37,921 nucleotides of DNA from Gammaproteobacteria bacterium (lineage in GTDB: Bacteria; Pseudomonadota; Gammaproteobacteria; SZUA-152): assembly GCA_021647505.1 (NCBI GenBank), contig JAKIUN010000034.1, positions 1-37,921 on the forward strand. Reading direction: 5' to 3'. The translations under genes and the position numbers were made by a program. Below are positions 23,817-32,754 of the stretch, piece after piece. Within the stretch, counting starts at the first letter, position 1; each line of letters opens with the position of its first letter. A model generated the notes under the pieces. The model saw nothing but the letters and a program-made list of their open reading frames with translations. It was not told the DNA's origin and did no database searches.

Positions 23817-24944
23817 TTGCTGAAGCGCGTATTCTTCATTATCGGTCTGTTGATTATTTATGGCTCCCTGTATCCGTTTAATTTTCACGCCGCACCAGTG
23901 GGAGCCTGGGCAAAATTTTTTGCCAGTTGGCACACCTTTACCGGACGTGGCGATGCACTGAGCAATATCCTGCTATTTGCACCCTTTGGCTATTTTGCCG
24001 TGTTGGCCTATGGCCGCAAGGTGTGGCTGATCATTACGCCGCTTGCTCTGGCTGTGGGCGTGCAGGTATTACAGATCTATCTGCCGGGGCGGGATGCCAA
24101 TCTACAGGATGTGTTCTGGAATATGCTGGGTACCGGTTTGGGTGGCGGTATGGCACTGCTGTCGTGGCCGAGACCTTCCGGTCTGGGCACTACCGGGGAT
24201 AGACGCGTCAATGCCGCCCTGTTGCTGATTGGCAGTTGGCTGGCCTATCGTCTTATGCCCTTTGTGCCCAGTATCGATTGGCAACAGTTCAAGGACAGTC
24301 TCAAACCCTTGCTGCTGCACCCTCAGTTTTCATACGTCGGTCTGTTGCATGATGCCGTGGCCTGGGCTGTGGTTGCGTACCTATGGTCCTTGCTGTGTCA
24401 TAGCAAAAATGCAGGCTTGTGGTTATTGATCCTGATTAGCGGTGTTTTTTCGCTGGAAGTACTGATTGTCAAAAATACCATTAGTCTGACCAACGTGCTG
24501 GGCGCAGCCCTCGGTGTGGGCCTGTGGTGGCTGTGGCTACGGAGAGCGCCTTCCGGGTACGTGATTCTAATCCTGTTGCTGATGCTATCCCTATTATTGA
24601 GTGGGCTTGCACCGTTCCAGTTACGCACAGTGCCGGGTAATTTTTATTGGCTGCCATTCCACGGCTTTCTTGGTGGCTCCATGATGATCAATATCAGCGT
24701 AGTCTTTGAAAAGGGCTTCTTTTACGGGGCACTGATTTTGTTGTTGCAGAAGGAAAGCGGACGTTTCCTTTTTGCGGTGGTCTCTGCATGCCTGCTCACA
24801 CTGACCATCGAGATCGGGCAGGTGTTTGTGTACGGCCGTACGGCCGAGATAACTGATCCGGTGTTGGTATTGCTGATTGCCATGGCGTTAAGGGCCGTGA
24901 CGACCGGTTCGCCGGTGCGCAGGGTGTCGGGTAGTGGCCGGTAA
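23817..24944 (+). CDS. VanZ-like family membrane protein
   Basis: The product is about 375 residues with many hydrophobic segments. The VanZ-like signature is GDALSNILLFAPFGYFAVLAYG followed by AVGVQVLQIYLPGRDANLQDVFWNMLGTGLG. The C-terminal part repeats the theme in weaker form (VSACLLTLTIEIGQVFVYGR and AEITDPVLVLLIAMAL), suggesting an internal duplication. I chose the TTG at 23817 because AAGGA precedes it by 7 bases and the protein then starts LLKRVFFIIGLLIIYG; an upstream ATG at 23757 lies inside the inverted repeat and has no ribosome-binding site. VanZ relates to teicoplanin resistance in enterococci, but in Gram-negative bacteria these proteins have no settled function. Confidence 0.85.
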   Translation: MLKRVFFIIGLLIIYGSLYPFNFHAAPVGAWAKFFASWHTFTGRGDALSNILLFAPFGYFAVLAYGRKVWLIITPLALAVGVQVLQIYLPGRDANLQDVFWNMLGTGLGGGMALLSWPRPSGLGTTGDRRVNAALLLIGSWLAYRLMPFVPSIDWQQFKDSLKPLLLHPQFSYVGLLHDAVAWAVVAYLWSLLCHSKNAGLWLLILISGVFSLEVLIVKNTISLTNVLGAALGVGLWWLWLRRAPSGYVILILLLMLSLLLSGLAPFQLRTVPGNFYWLPFHGFLGGSMMINISVVFEKGFFYGALILLLQKESGRFLFAVVSACLLTLTIEIGQVFVYGRTAEITDPVLVLLIAMALRAVTTGSPVRRVSGSGR

Positions 24945-24996
24945 TATTCTTCAGCATAGAACAACTATTCCTGCGTTTTTATTATCCATCATAAGG

Positions 24997-26250
24997 TTAA
25001 AATAATCCCAAGGATGAATAATTGTGCTGAGGCAATAAATAGTCGAGCTGATCATTACCGAGGTGGTGTATGAGGATGTCTCCCATGATGTCACGATAAT
25101 CAACGCTGAAATCCAGGTAACGCCCACGAAAAAGCTGATCGCTTTCCAGACCGGGCCATTCACCGTAAATACCGCCGTTAACGGGTTTTCCTGCCAAAAA
25201 CCACGTACACCCGTTGCCATGGTCAGTGCCACGGCTGGCATTTTCTTTGGCCGTACGGCCGAACTCGGTGTAGCTCATTATAACAACATCGTTCATCCTT
25301 TCTCCAAGATCGGTATACAAGGCGGCAATACCATCAGCGAATTCTCTGTGTCGAAGGTAGTGTTGACTGGTTGACTCACCACCGCCCTGGCCCGCATGTG
25401 TATCCCAGCCATTGATATTGAGCGTAACGATCTCCAAACCCACATTTGCCTTGATCAGTTGAGCTGTTTGTTGCAGCTGTCTTCCGTAGCGTGTGTCAGG
25501 ATAAGCTGCATTTTTTGATGGTTTATACTCTTGTGCTAACAATGAGTCTACAAGCTCCATGTCATTGAGCAAGGTGCGCCCTGCTTGGTGCAGCCGGGAG
25601 CGATAAGGGTGGGGTTCTGCAGAAATTGGTAAATTAAACGCTCGTAAATTTTCAACCATTTTTGCCTCTATCTTTCTGTCGACATCGAGCCTAAATTCCC
25701 GTAACTCCCTAAATAACGATACCGAAGCCTTACCACGCAATGACTGAGGCATGATTTCCGCAAAGGCGACAGAACGGAGTTGGGGGGTGTTCGAAACTGA
25801 GCTTAAATGCCGATTTAACCAGCCATCGAAACGTTTGTTGTTTGTCGCCGATTCAATAAAGTGTTGGCTATCAAAATGTGAATGCGAGCTTTCTGGATAA
25901 TGAACGGCGGGTAGCACAGCCAAGTCTCCGGTATTGAAAATTGGCTTTAAAGACGCCAATCCCGGATGCAGACCAAAAAAACCGTCTAAATTTAAGGCGG
26001 AAGTAGGGTCGGATGCACTGGGAGGAGGGATGGCAATATTGGGCCGTAAATCATAGTAGCGCACGTCGCGGTAGGGAATGCAAGTATTAAGCCCGTCGCA
26101 ACCTCCGCGTTGAAAAATAGCCACTAATGTTTTCTTTTGCGCAGCATGTGCAAAACGAGTCAATGGCCAATTAATGCCATTTGAAATAAAACCCGCACAA
26201 CCGACCGATGCCGCTAAGATTCCTTTAACAAATTGTCGTCGTTTCATCAT
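24997..26250 (-). CDS. DUF1501 family protein, predicted Tat-exported
   Basis: This 417-residue protein starts MMKRRQFVKGILAASVGCAG, a twin-arginine signal followed by a hydrophobic stretch and an AHA cleavage-like site near residue 36. The body shows DUF1501 features: TLVAIFQRGGCDGLNTCIPYRD, LHPGLASLKPIFNTGDLAVL, PESSHSHFDSQHFIESA, LNINGWDTHAGQGG, VVIMSYTEFGRTAKENASRG and TDHGNGCTWFLAGKPVNGG. The histidine- and aspartate-rich pattern resembles sulfatase/phosphatase-type metal sites, but no reaction is established. It lies 16 bases downstream of the DUF1800 gene; these two families are very often paired and probably act together outside the cytoplasm. Base composition is AT-richer than in the cobalamin genes. 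Confidence 0.92.
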   Translation of the reverse strand: MMKRRQFVKGILAASVGCAGFISNGINWPLTRFAHAAQKKTLVAIFQRGGCDGLNTCIPYRDVRYYDLRPNIAIPPPSASDPTSALNLDGFFGLHPGLASLKPIFNTGDLAVLPAVHYPESSHSHFDSQHFIESATNNKRFDGWLNRHLSSVSNTPQLRSVAFAEIMPQSLRGKASVSLFRELREFRLDVDRKIEAKMVENLRAFNLPISAEPHPYRSRLHQAGRTLLNDMELVDSLLAQEYKPSKNAAYPDTRYGRQLQQTAQLIKANVGLEIVTLNINGWDTHAGQGGGESTSQHYLRHREFADGIAALYTDLGERMNDVVIMSYTEFGRTAKENASRGTDHGNGCTWFLAGKPVNGGIYGEWPGLESDQLFRGRYLDFSVDYRDIMGDILIHHLGNDQLDYLLPQHNYSSLGLF

Positions 26251-26266
26251 AATAGTAGATCACATG

Positions 26267-29200
26267 TTATTGATACTGATACGCAGGAAGGCTTAAGATG
26301 CTAGCCAGTGCCTGTCGCAATCGTGTCTCGGTTGTTTCCGCATTAATATCGAAGTTATCAGGGCTATTCATATTCATAAAGATAATGTTATATCCTGTAT
26401 CGCTGATTTCCCCACCCAGATGTAAATCAGCAAAAAAATTGATGATTTCACCGGCCTGACGATAATCGTTAGCTAAAAGAAGAGCCTTAATGTCCCTGAC
26501 CGACGTATCTCGCGTTCTTCTGTCGGTACCCAAAACTTGGTTGACGAAACTCAGGCGTTGCAGAATTTGATTAGGATTAATCCAGTTGTCGCCGATTTCA
26601 GGCCAGCCGGTAGGGACAGGATTGCGGAATAAACGTACCCCCATACGGTTTAGTGACCATCGAATAACCTGCTCGTTGGGGGTGGCGTCGAGACCCCGAA
26701 CGACACCTGTGATGAACTCAATTGGTGTTTTTATTTTGATACGCATATTGATAGGACTTAAAAATTCTGAAGAAGACAGGATATAAGACAATATTTGTTT
26801 GATATCTCCATCAGAGGCCAAAAATATATCAGCACAATTTTCTGTAAATGACTTCTCAGGTGTGTCACTGATAAAATATTGCCCCAGCTTTGTACAGATA
26901 AAAAATGCAGTGCTCGGGTGAGTGGCCAGTATATCCAACACCGCTTCGCCTTCTTCAACACCGCCAGCGGTAATCGTATTGCCGAGAAAGTTCTTATCCT
27001 GGTCATTGTGGCGGCGGGCGTCGAAATAAAATTGGTCGTCTTTAACTCTCCAGCCCGTGAAGATTTTGGCAAGCGATTCGATGTCGTGGTGGTCATAGCC
27101 GCCATCAACCCCCAGGGTGTGTAATTCCATTAGTTCACGTGCATAATTTTCATTAGGTTCCGCCTTAATATTTCTAACGCTATCGAGGTAATAAAGCATA
27201 GCTGGGCTTTTTGCACTGATTTCCAGCAAGTCGCGAAAACGTCCCAAAGCTTGCTGTCTGAATTGATTGTTTTCTTCTAGCTCATACTGGATTTTTCCAT
27301 GCTTACCCAGATGTGTATTAAAATGGTTATCCCAAAACCAAGTCATCACCTCGTTTAGCTGATGCTCACTATCGAGCATGTATTGGATAAGATACCATTG
27401 TAATTCGTTAGCATCTTTAGGTTTGAACTTTTTCATTCTGGTTCGCAGCACAGAATCATCAATAGTGTGTGGATTGAGTTGCTGGGAAATGTATTCTTGC
27501 GGACCAATACGCTCTACCCTTTTCAAGAGCTCTGGTGTCGCGCCAAACGTGATCCTGTTTAGGATGTGCGAAGAGGCGGAGGTATGCGAAGGTATTCGAA
27601 CGTCTCTGGAGTCAGTTTTGAATGTAACAGCTGTGAGTGATTTATTGCCCGCAGCATCCGCTGCTTCCAGGCTTAATGAAACCATTTCTCCTGGAGACAC
27701 CTGATCATTATAAATAGTGAACATCCAGTTAGCATCTCCGAGCGTCAGGTTGATATGTTGACGGTCAACCGTGGTGCCCAACAAAGGATCGCTCAGGCTC
27801 ACATACAGCTCTACAATACCCACATTGTCCACTGCTGTACCCTTTACAATGAATCCACCTGCCGCAACCGAAGCACCATTCTTGGGAGAAATAAGTTCAA
27901 CGATAGGAGGGGATGAATCAGTAGTTACGATATATTCAGCGGATACGGTGCGTTCGTTGTTGGTATTATCAACGGCGGTTACTGAGACTGTTATCATTTC
28001 TCCAGGTGTTATTGCTGAAATATTGATAGGGGCTTCCCAGCGCTTGGTCAGTATGTCATAGGTGGCGGGTACAGTGGTAATGCCAGCGATTGAATCAGTT
28101 ATAGCCACATTGATGTAGCTTAACTTGTCGTTGTCATCAGCAAGCCCTTGCAATAAAAATCCAGACGCATTTGCAAAACCAGAAGGTGCCGGCGATAAGA
28201 TAAAAATAGTCGGTGGCTGTAAGTCGAGAGAACTACTTCCATCGCGTGTTATTTCTAGTGTAACAGGGCCTTCAGATCTGATTACTTTACTATGATAGAA
28301 ACGATCTTTATTGAATGGTTTTATAGCGCTGAAAACATAGGTTTCTCCATTATCTAACCCGTCTAGATCAAAGTAAACGCGACCCTCTTGGCTGGTAATA
28401 CCACTTTTTACCCAAATGCGTTTTTGCTCTGGAGTGATTCGGAAGGCGACAAGTTTTTTCTCAGATAGGGGGATGCCATTGTCCCCGTCTAGCAAAGTGA
28501 CAAGAATAGTTCCAATAGGGAACTTAAAATCTCCGGTAGACGTCAGGATTGATGTGTTTACGTTTCCAGTTCCGTATGGGTTGACTGCTTTCAGGTAATA
28601 TTTTCGTCCTTCTCCCAGGCCGTCAAGTTCAAAAACCGCTTGACCTTTAGCGTCAGTAGTGTTTTCACTGTGCCATTTCTCGCTGCCGTCGGCCAGGCGT
28701 TCCATCGCCACGATTTTAACTTCGGAAACTGCTGTTTCACTGATGCCATTGTGTAGGCTTACGTTAAGCGCTTTAGTACCTACGTTAAAAATATAGGTAC
28801 CGGACGTAATAATGGCTTGGCTTCGCTTCCATTTTCCACTTAATGTGCTTTTTGCTCTCAGGACGTACTGGCGTCCTTTGTCCATCTCCGGTAAATCCAG
28901 CCTTAAAATACCCCCTGCGTCGGAGGTGACGCTCTGAAACCATATAAGGGCTCCATCGTTGGCCACTTTGCTTACGATAACTTGAGTATTGGCAAGAATA
29001 GGGGAGTTTGATTGGGTGGCATTATGTACAGTGACTTCGACTGTACCAACTTTCCAGTTGAAGGTGCCGGGTTTGTGAAAAGTTTTGCTGACAACTCTGG
29101 TGCTGCCACTATAAGGTCTTGCTTTAAAGAAGTATGTCCGGCCAGCGCCTAAATCATCCAGCTCGAATACAGCGATGCCGTTTTCATCGGTGACTTTTTT

Positions 29201-30502
29201 ACCGACCCATTTTTTACTACCGTCCGTTAGATTTTCCAATGCAAAAATTTCAACGCCAGAAACCGGAATGCCTGAAAGGAAATTTTTCAGGGTGATGGTT
29301 AATGGTTTGGTTCCCACTTTAAAGGTATAGCTACCAAGTTTACTGATAAGCTGACTTCGCTTCCATTTCCCACTTAATGTGCTTTTCGCTCTAAGGACGT
29401 ACTGGCGTCCTTTGTCCATCTCTGGTAAATCCAGCCTTAAAATCCCCTCCGCATCAGAGCTAACACTCTGAAACCATGTAAGAGATCCATCGCTGGCCAC
29501 TTCATAAACGATTACTTGGGTATTGGCAATAGTGGGGTAGTTTGACTGGGTAGCGTCACGTACAGTGACTTTAACTGTGCCGACTTTCCAATTGAAGGTT
29601 CCTGGTTTGTAGAAAGTTTTGCTGATGATCCCAGATATGTTGATATAGGGTTTTGCCGTAAAAAAATAAGTTCGGCCTGCACCTAGGCCATCCAACTCGA
29701 ACACAGCAGTGCCATTTTTATCGGTGACTTTTTCTCCTGCCCACTTTTCACTACCATCCGATAGCTTTTCTTTTGCTGTGATTTCAACACCCGAGACTGG
29801 GTTATCTGAAATGGCATTTTTCAGGGTGACGGTTAGTGGTTTAGTGCCTACGTTAAAGGTATAGGTGCCAGATGTACTAATGGGTTGACCTTTTTTCCAT
29901 TTTTCATCTAGCGTGCTTTTCGCTCTCAAGATATACCGGCGACCTTTATCCATTCCCGGTAAATCCAGTCTTAAAATACCCTTTGCATCAGAGGTGACCA
30001 TTTGAAACCATGTGAGAGTTTCATCGGCGTTCACTTCGCTTACGATTACCGAGGTATTGATAAGAGCGGGAGAGTTTGATTGGGTAGCATCACGTACAGC
30101 GACTTCGACTGTACCGACTTTCCAGTTGAAGGTGCCAGGCTTGTGGATGGTTTCGCTAATGACCCTGGTGCCGTTAATATAGGGTTTTGCCTTAAAAAAA
30201 TAAGTTCGTCCAGCACCGAGGCTGTCCAACTCGAACACAGCAGTGCCATTTTTATCGGTGACTTTTTTTCCTATCCACTTTTCACCACCACCCGACAGTC
30301 TTTCTCTTGCTGTGATCTCAACACCCGAGACTGGGTTTCCTGAAATAGAATTTTTTAAGATGATAGTTAATGGTTTTATGTTTGTTTCTTGCGACTCAGA
30401 AGATGCAGCGATGGCGACTGAAAACGAGGTGATGAAAAATATAAATATAAATATAATAATTTTTAAAGCTAGCAGGGAAGGAGTGTAATGTTTTTTTGGC
30501 AT
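26267..30502 (-). CDS. DUF1800 family exported protein with large N-terminal repeats
   Basis: This is a 1411-residue secreted protein. Residues 1-33 are a signal peptide (KIIIFIFIFFITSFSVAIA). Three near-identical repeats of 178 residues start at residues 43, 221 and 399, each opening KPLT(I/V)xLKN. A degenerate fourth starts at 577. Each repeat has two beta-rich carboxypeptidase-regulatory/SpaA-like units (VSGVEITA..., TVEVTVRDATQSN...). Residues about 763-965 form two Ig-like domains (PPTIFILSPAPSG; PPIVELISPKNGA). The DUF1800 domain runs from about 978 to the end: HILNRITFGATPELLKRVERI, MTWFWDNHFN, ENYARELMELHTLGVDGGYD and LAKIFTGWRV. The repeats suggest a surface or adhesive stalk. AAGGAAG lies 10 bases before the ATG. 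Confidence 0.92.
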   Translation of the reverse strand: MPKKHYTPSLLALKIIIFIFIFFITSFSVAIAASSESQETNIKPLTIILKNSISGNPVSGVEITARERLSGGGEKWIGKKVTDKNGTAVFELDSLGAGRTYFFKAKPYINGTRVISETIHKPGTFNWKVGTVEVAVRDATQSNSPALINTSVIVSEVNADETLTWFQMVTSDAKGILRLDLPGMDKGRRYILRAKSTLDEKWKKGQPISTSGTYTFNVGTKPLTVTLKNAISDNPVSGVEITAKEKLSDGSEKWAGEKVTDKNGTAVFELDGLGAGRTYFFTAKPYINISGIISKTFYKPGTFNWKVGTVKVTVRDATQSNYPTIANTQVIVYEVASDGSLTWFQSVSSDAEGILRLDLPEMDKGRQYVLRAKSTLSGKWKRSQLISKLGSYTFKVGTKPLTITLKNFLSGIPVSGVEIFALENLTDGSKKWVGKKVTDENGIAVFELDDLGAGRTYFFKARPYSGSTRVVSKTFHKPGTFNWKVGTVEVTVHNATQSNSPILANTQVIVSKVANDGALIWFQSVTSDAGGILRLDLPEMDKGRQYVLRAKSTLSGKWKRSQAIITSGTYIFNVGTKALNVSLHNGISETAVSEVKIVAMERLADGSEKWHSENTTDAKGQAVFELDGLGEGRKYYLKAVNPYGTGNVNTSILTSTGDFKFPIGTILVTLLDGDNGIPLSEKKLVAFRITPEQKRIWVKSGITSQEGRVYFDLDGLDNGETYVFSAIKPFNKDRFYHSKVIRSEGPVTLEITRDGSSSLDLQPPTIFILSPAPSGFANASGFLLQGLADDNDKLSYINVAITDSIAGITTVPATYDILTKRWEAPINISAITPGEMITVSVTAVDNTNNERTVSAEYIVTTDSSPPIVELISPKNGASVAAGGFIVKGTAVDNVGIVELYVSLSDPLLGTTVDRQHINLTLGDANWMFTIYNDQVSPGEMVSLSLEAADAAGNKSLTAVTFKTDSRDVRIPSHTSASSHILNRITFGATPELLKRVERIGPQEYISQQLNPHTIDDSVLRTRMKKFKPKDANELQWYLIQYMLDSEHQLNEVMTWFWDNHFNTHLGKHGKIQYELEENNQFRQQALGRFRDLLEISAKSPAMLYYLDSVRNIKAEPNENYARELMELHTLGVDGGYDHHDIESLAKIFTGWRVKDDQFYFDARRHNDQDKNFLGNTITAGGVEEGEAVLDILATHPSTAFFICTKLGQYFISDTPEKSFTENCADIFLASDGDIKQILSYILSSSEFLSPINMRIKIKTPIEFITGVVRGLDATPNEQVIRWSLNRMGVRLFRNPVPTGWPEIGDNWINPNQILQRLSFVNQVLGTDRRTRDTSVRDIKALLLANDYRQAGEIINFFADLHLGGEISDTGYNIIFMNMNSPDNFDINAETTETRLRQALASILSLPAYQYQ
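28775..30376 (-). repeat. Three in-frame 534-bp tandem repeats in the DUF1800 gene
   Basis: The units are 29843-30376, 29309-29842 and 28775-29308, each encoding 178 residues. They are similar at the DNA level, with long shared strings such as the segments encoding GKWKRSQ and LDLPEMDKGRQYVLRAKSTL, most alike between units 2 and 3. A decayed fourth unit follows at about 28235-28774. Confidence 0.85.
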
Positions 30503-30868
30503 GCAATAGTTACTTCCTTGGCAACTTATCCATGATAAGTGCGTGAATCTTATTAATTAAGTCCCTTCACAATTGTATGAATTTGAAAAGAGAGTCCTAT
30601 GCACCAACGCATAATTTTTAATCAGCCATTTAGTTACATTTCGTTATATGCATCCGTAAATTGCCGGATATATATAAACAAATACCCCTAGTAATTCCAT
30701 ATTTACTCCGCTCAGGGAGCGTATAAAAATATAGTAGTTTGATTATTTTCTTACGGATTAAATTTTATCAGCATTGCTATAAAGTAGCGTGTTCCTGGTG
30801 TTTGTCAACTCCTCGGTAATTTGTCAATATAATTGGCTCCTCGCTGTTTCAAATAGTAATTAGACATA
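30503..30868. other. AT-rich intergenic region
   Basis: This 366-base stretch lies between the divergent DUF1800 gene and the ORF at 30869. It is strongly AT-rich and presumably holds the DUF1800 promoter. I could not pick out hexamers with confidence. I see no tRNA, hairpin terminator or further coding frame. Confidence 0.5.
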
Positions 30869-31219
30869 ATGATAACTAACGTCAAAGGGCTTGCCAACCA
30901 ATTAACTGAAGAAACGTGCTCGGTGAATTCTAAGGCTTGGGGTAAAAATCGTGAATGTATCGAGCAACAAAGCTTACTGGCCATAGCTTCGTATATTTTG
31001 ATGCGATTGTTTATCGATAAAAAATCCGCTGACCTTGGCATAACCGATGGCGATACCACACAAAAACTGAAATATCATGCCAAGGTTTTAAGCTATATTA
31101 AGGATCGTATCGGTATTGCCTCTCGAGTATATTACAGTGTGCTGTCAAAGGTGACGTGTCAGATGTGGCACTTCTTGAAAAGCTGTTTTGCCAATGAAGA
31201 GCTCACCAGTATTTTGTGA
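30869..31219 (+). CDS. Hypothetical protein, unrecognised
   Basis: The 116-residue frame has no family I recognise. It reads as a mostly helical, soluble protein: QSLLAIASYILMRLFIDKKSADLGITDGDTTQKLKYHAKVLSYIKDR, then RVYYSVLSKVTCQMWHFLKSCFAN. The ATG at 30869 has no clear Shine-Dalgarno sequence. Composition matches the AT-rich neighbourhood. It could be a real orphan gene, the remains of a longer one, or a chance frame. Its 3' end overlaps a short minus-strand frame at 31203-31367. Confidence 0.45.
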   Translation: MITNVKGLANQLTEETCSVNSKAWGKNRECIEQQSLLAIASYILMRLFIDKKSADLGITDGDTTQKLKYHAKVLSYIKDRIGIASRVYYSVLSKVTCQMWHFLKSCFANEELTSIL

Positions 31220-31367
31220 GAACCAGTTTAGGCCACTTTTGGAGAGGTACCTCTAGAGCTGATCCGGACGCCGATGCCAGCAGGGCAAGGCCGAGGCAGA
31301 TGTGAATGGCGAAATTTAACAGGCCCTTCACTGCGACCGAGGTAAGATACTTATCCATTGATGACAT
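31203..31367 (-). CDS. Short membrane-protein-like ORF, probably a remnant
   Basis: This 54-residue minus-strand frame starts MSSMDKYLTSVAVKGLLNFA and runs into one hydrophobic segment, LLNFAIHICLGLALLASASG, ending VPLQKWPKLVLTKYW. The helix and charged start look like the first part of an integral membrane protein, but nothing continues it. It overlaps the end of the preceding plus-strand ORF and abuts the phosphorylase fragment, so it is most likely a decayed 5' end. Confidence 0.3.
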   Translation of the reverse strand: MSSMDKYLTSVAVKGLLNFAIHICLGLALLASASGSALEVPLQKWPKLVLTKYW

Positions 31368-31375
31368 CGATGCGG

Positions 31376-31490
31376 CGTGCGGGTGGTACTTTTGCCGAGG
31401 CGCTGAGGGCTACTCGTGCCGGCAATCTATTCACCACCCACATCCCGGTAGAGGCGAGCTTTGATCGATTCTCTGGACAGTATTTTCAAT
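31376..31490 (+). pseudogene. Alpha-glucan (glycogen) phosphorylase fragment
   Basis: In the frame through 31382-31483 the translation GTFAEALRATRAGNLFTTHIP then VEASFDRFSGQYF matches the conserved phosphorylase segment usually written TFxEAxEAxRAGNxFTTHTPVxAGFDRF. Only about 35 residues of an enzyme of several hundred remain, with no sign of the rest on either side. The remaining bases to 31883 hold no gene I can support. Confidence 0.65.
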
Positions 31491-31593
31491 CGTTGGCCGG
31501 CGATCGAAAGAATCACGCAGCCGGATATATGCCGATGCTCTAGAACCTGATGCATTGACGCTGGACTTTGCATCTCGATTTTGTTTCCTGAGT

Positions 31594-31618
31594 TACCCTA
31601 CCTCCTGTATTCATACAC
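31594..31618. promoter_or_regulatory. Shared 25-bp motif, copy 1
   Basis: TACCCTACCTCCTGTATTCA followed by TACAC. It matches 21 of 25 bases with the string at 32549-32573. It lies in non-coding DNA about 290 bases upstream of the DUF2934 gene. Whether it is a protein-binding site is inferred only from its recurrence. Confidence 0.35.
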
Positions 31619-31883
31619 TGGTGGCGATATTGACTGCTGGGCGCCTATTGCGAAAAACATCAGGGATGTGCATGTAATAACTTCCCGTATTCTTTTTTTA
31701 AGATATCGATAGATAAAATACAGATTTCATTTGTATGCGTTCAATGCGCTATAAATATGTAGAGGTAATGCAGGGAACTTGTAACCACTGAGTAGTGGTG
31801 GGGAGTGACCGGTATTTGACCGTACAGGCATATTAAGGTGTAGATGTGATTTTTGAAACCTAACCGAGGAAGGAAAAAAGATC

Positions 31884-32102
31884 ATGGCTAAAGCAAAGCC
31901 GAAGGCATCCCCCAGAAAGGTTCGCAAGGCCAACACGTCATCAGTGGCCTCGATAGCGCAGCAGGAAGCTGCTGAACAGCAGATGATGATTGCCGAGGCT
32001 GCCTATTTTATTGCGGAACATCGTGGCTTTACCGCCGGCGATGAGCTTGGCGACTGGCTACAGGCAGAGTGTGAAGTCCAAACCAGCCTGCAGCAACAGT
32101 AA
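31884..32102 (+). CDS. DUF2934 domain protein
   Basis: This small protein of 72 residues has a basic, low-complexity N-terminus (MAKAKPKASPRKVRKAN) and a C-terminal DUF2934 motif, IAEAAYFIAEHRGFTAGDELGDWLQAE, which covers most of the folded part. The start is well supported by GAGGAAGG upstream. It ends 1 base before the PilZ gene and probably forms a two-gene transcript ending at the terminator near 32384. The DUF2934 function is unknown; family members are often found near glycogen or stress genes, and a phosphorylase remnant lies just upstream. Confidence 0.85.
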   Translation: MAKAKPKASPRKVRKANTSSVASIAQQEAAEQQMMIAEAAYFIAEHRGFTAGDELGDWLQAECEVQTSLQQQ

Positions 32103-32103
32103 T

Positions 32104-32385
32104 ATGTTGGAGCATCGCTGGTTACATCGTCGGGCATTACGGTTGCGTGTCCGACTGTATAAACGGGGTGAGACCGTTGGCTCGTGCTGTACCATTGACA
32201 TGAATTCACAAGGTATCGGTGTTGAGTGTGGAAAGCTGGATTTCCAAGAAGGTGAAATTGTCGACATTGATCTTCCGGAGACTGGTACCCCAGAGGGCAT
32301 GGAATCCCCTGTCCGATGTCTCGTGATTCACGCAGGGAAGGCGCGTTGCGGTCTGATGTTTCTCGATGTGGTTGGTGTTGACTAG
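32104..32385 (+). CDS. PilZ domain protein
   Basis: The 93-residue product fits a single PilZ domain, a cyclic-di-GMP receptor fold: basic LEHRWLHRRALRLRVRLYKRG at the N-terminus, SCCTIDMNSQGIGVEC (in place of the usual D/NxSxxG segment), FQEGEIVDIDLPE, and VIHAGKARCGLMFLDV at the end. The RxxxR motif is represented by HRRALRLR. The ATG at 32104 starts 1 base after the upstream stop, suggesting coupling. A methionine further upstream in this frame lies inside the DUF2934 gene and is rejected. Confidence 0.75.
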   Translation: MLEHRWLHRRALRLRVRLYKRGETVGSCCTIDMNSQGIGVECGKLDFQEGEIVDIDLPETGTPEGMESPVRCLVIHAGKARCGLMFLDVVGVD

Positions 32386-32412
32386 GGAGGAGATGCTGAC
32401 GCCTCCCTTTTT
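32384..32412 (+). terminator. Intrinsic terminator after the PilZ gene
   Basis: AGGGAGG (32384-32390) pairs perfectly with CCTCCCT (32402-32408) across an 11-base loop and runs into TTTTT. It overlaps the stop codon of the PilZ gene. This is the clearest intrinsic terminator in the window. Confidence 0.85.
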
Positions 32413-32754
32413 CAGCCCGGCTTGACATCTTCTTCAGTCATAGAAGACAACTGTGTTCTGTATTCTTGTTTAAGGCCTCCGCGTCCTCGGAAGCTGGTTC
32501 TGTGCCGCCTGCTAAAAAAGATTTCTTAAGAAAAATGCCTGTTTTTAGTACCCTACCACCTATTTTCATACAATTACGTTAACGCCCCTCTCCCCAAAAT
32601 ACCTGCTTTTGTCGTCCTCCGTATCTGCCTTGAAATCACAGATTCAGGTAAAATAGACAGATTGCGAGAGTGACTAAACCATTGATCACTATCTTGGTAT
32701 CAGGGTGGTTGTTGCGTTAGCTTCTTTAGGCTTCACAGAGAATAGGAAATTTTA
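32413..32754. other. Intergenic region upstream of tas
   Basis: This is non-coding on both strands as far as I can see. It includes the second copy of the shared 25-bp motif (32549-32573) and presumably the tas promoter. I see no RNA gene. Confidence 0.5.
32549..32573. promoter_or_regulatory. Shared 25-bp motif, copy 2
   Basis: TACCCTACCACCTATTTTCA followed by TACAA. It differs from the copy at 31594-31618 at four positions. It lies about 180 bases upstream of tas, in the same orientation as the first copy. Confidence 0.35.

Noticed and set aside
26267-30502. CRISPR-like repetition in the DUF1800 region
   Set aside because: The repeats are 534 bp, coding and in frame, with no short direct repeats and spacers. 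No CRISPR array or cas gene is visible anywhere in the window.
31230-31260. GGTACCTCTAGAG string resembling a cloning polylinker
   Set aside because: It is part of a 12-bp palindrome AGAGGTACCTCT and lacks the rest of any polylinker; vector contamination is not supported by the flanks.
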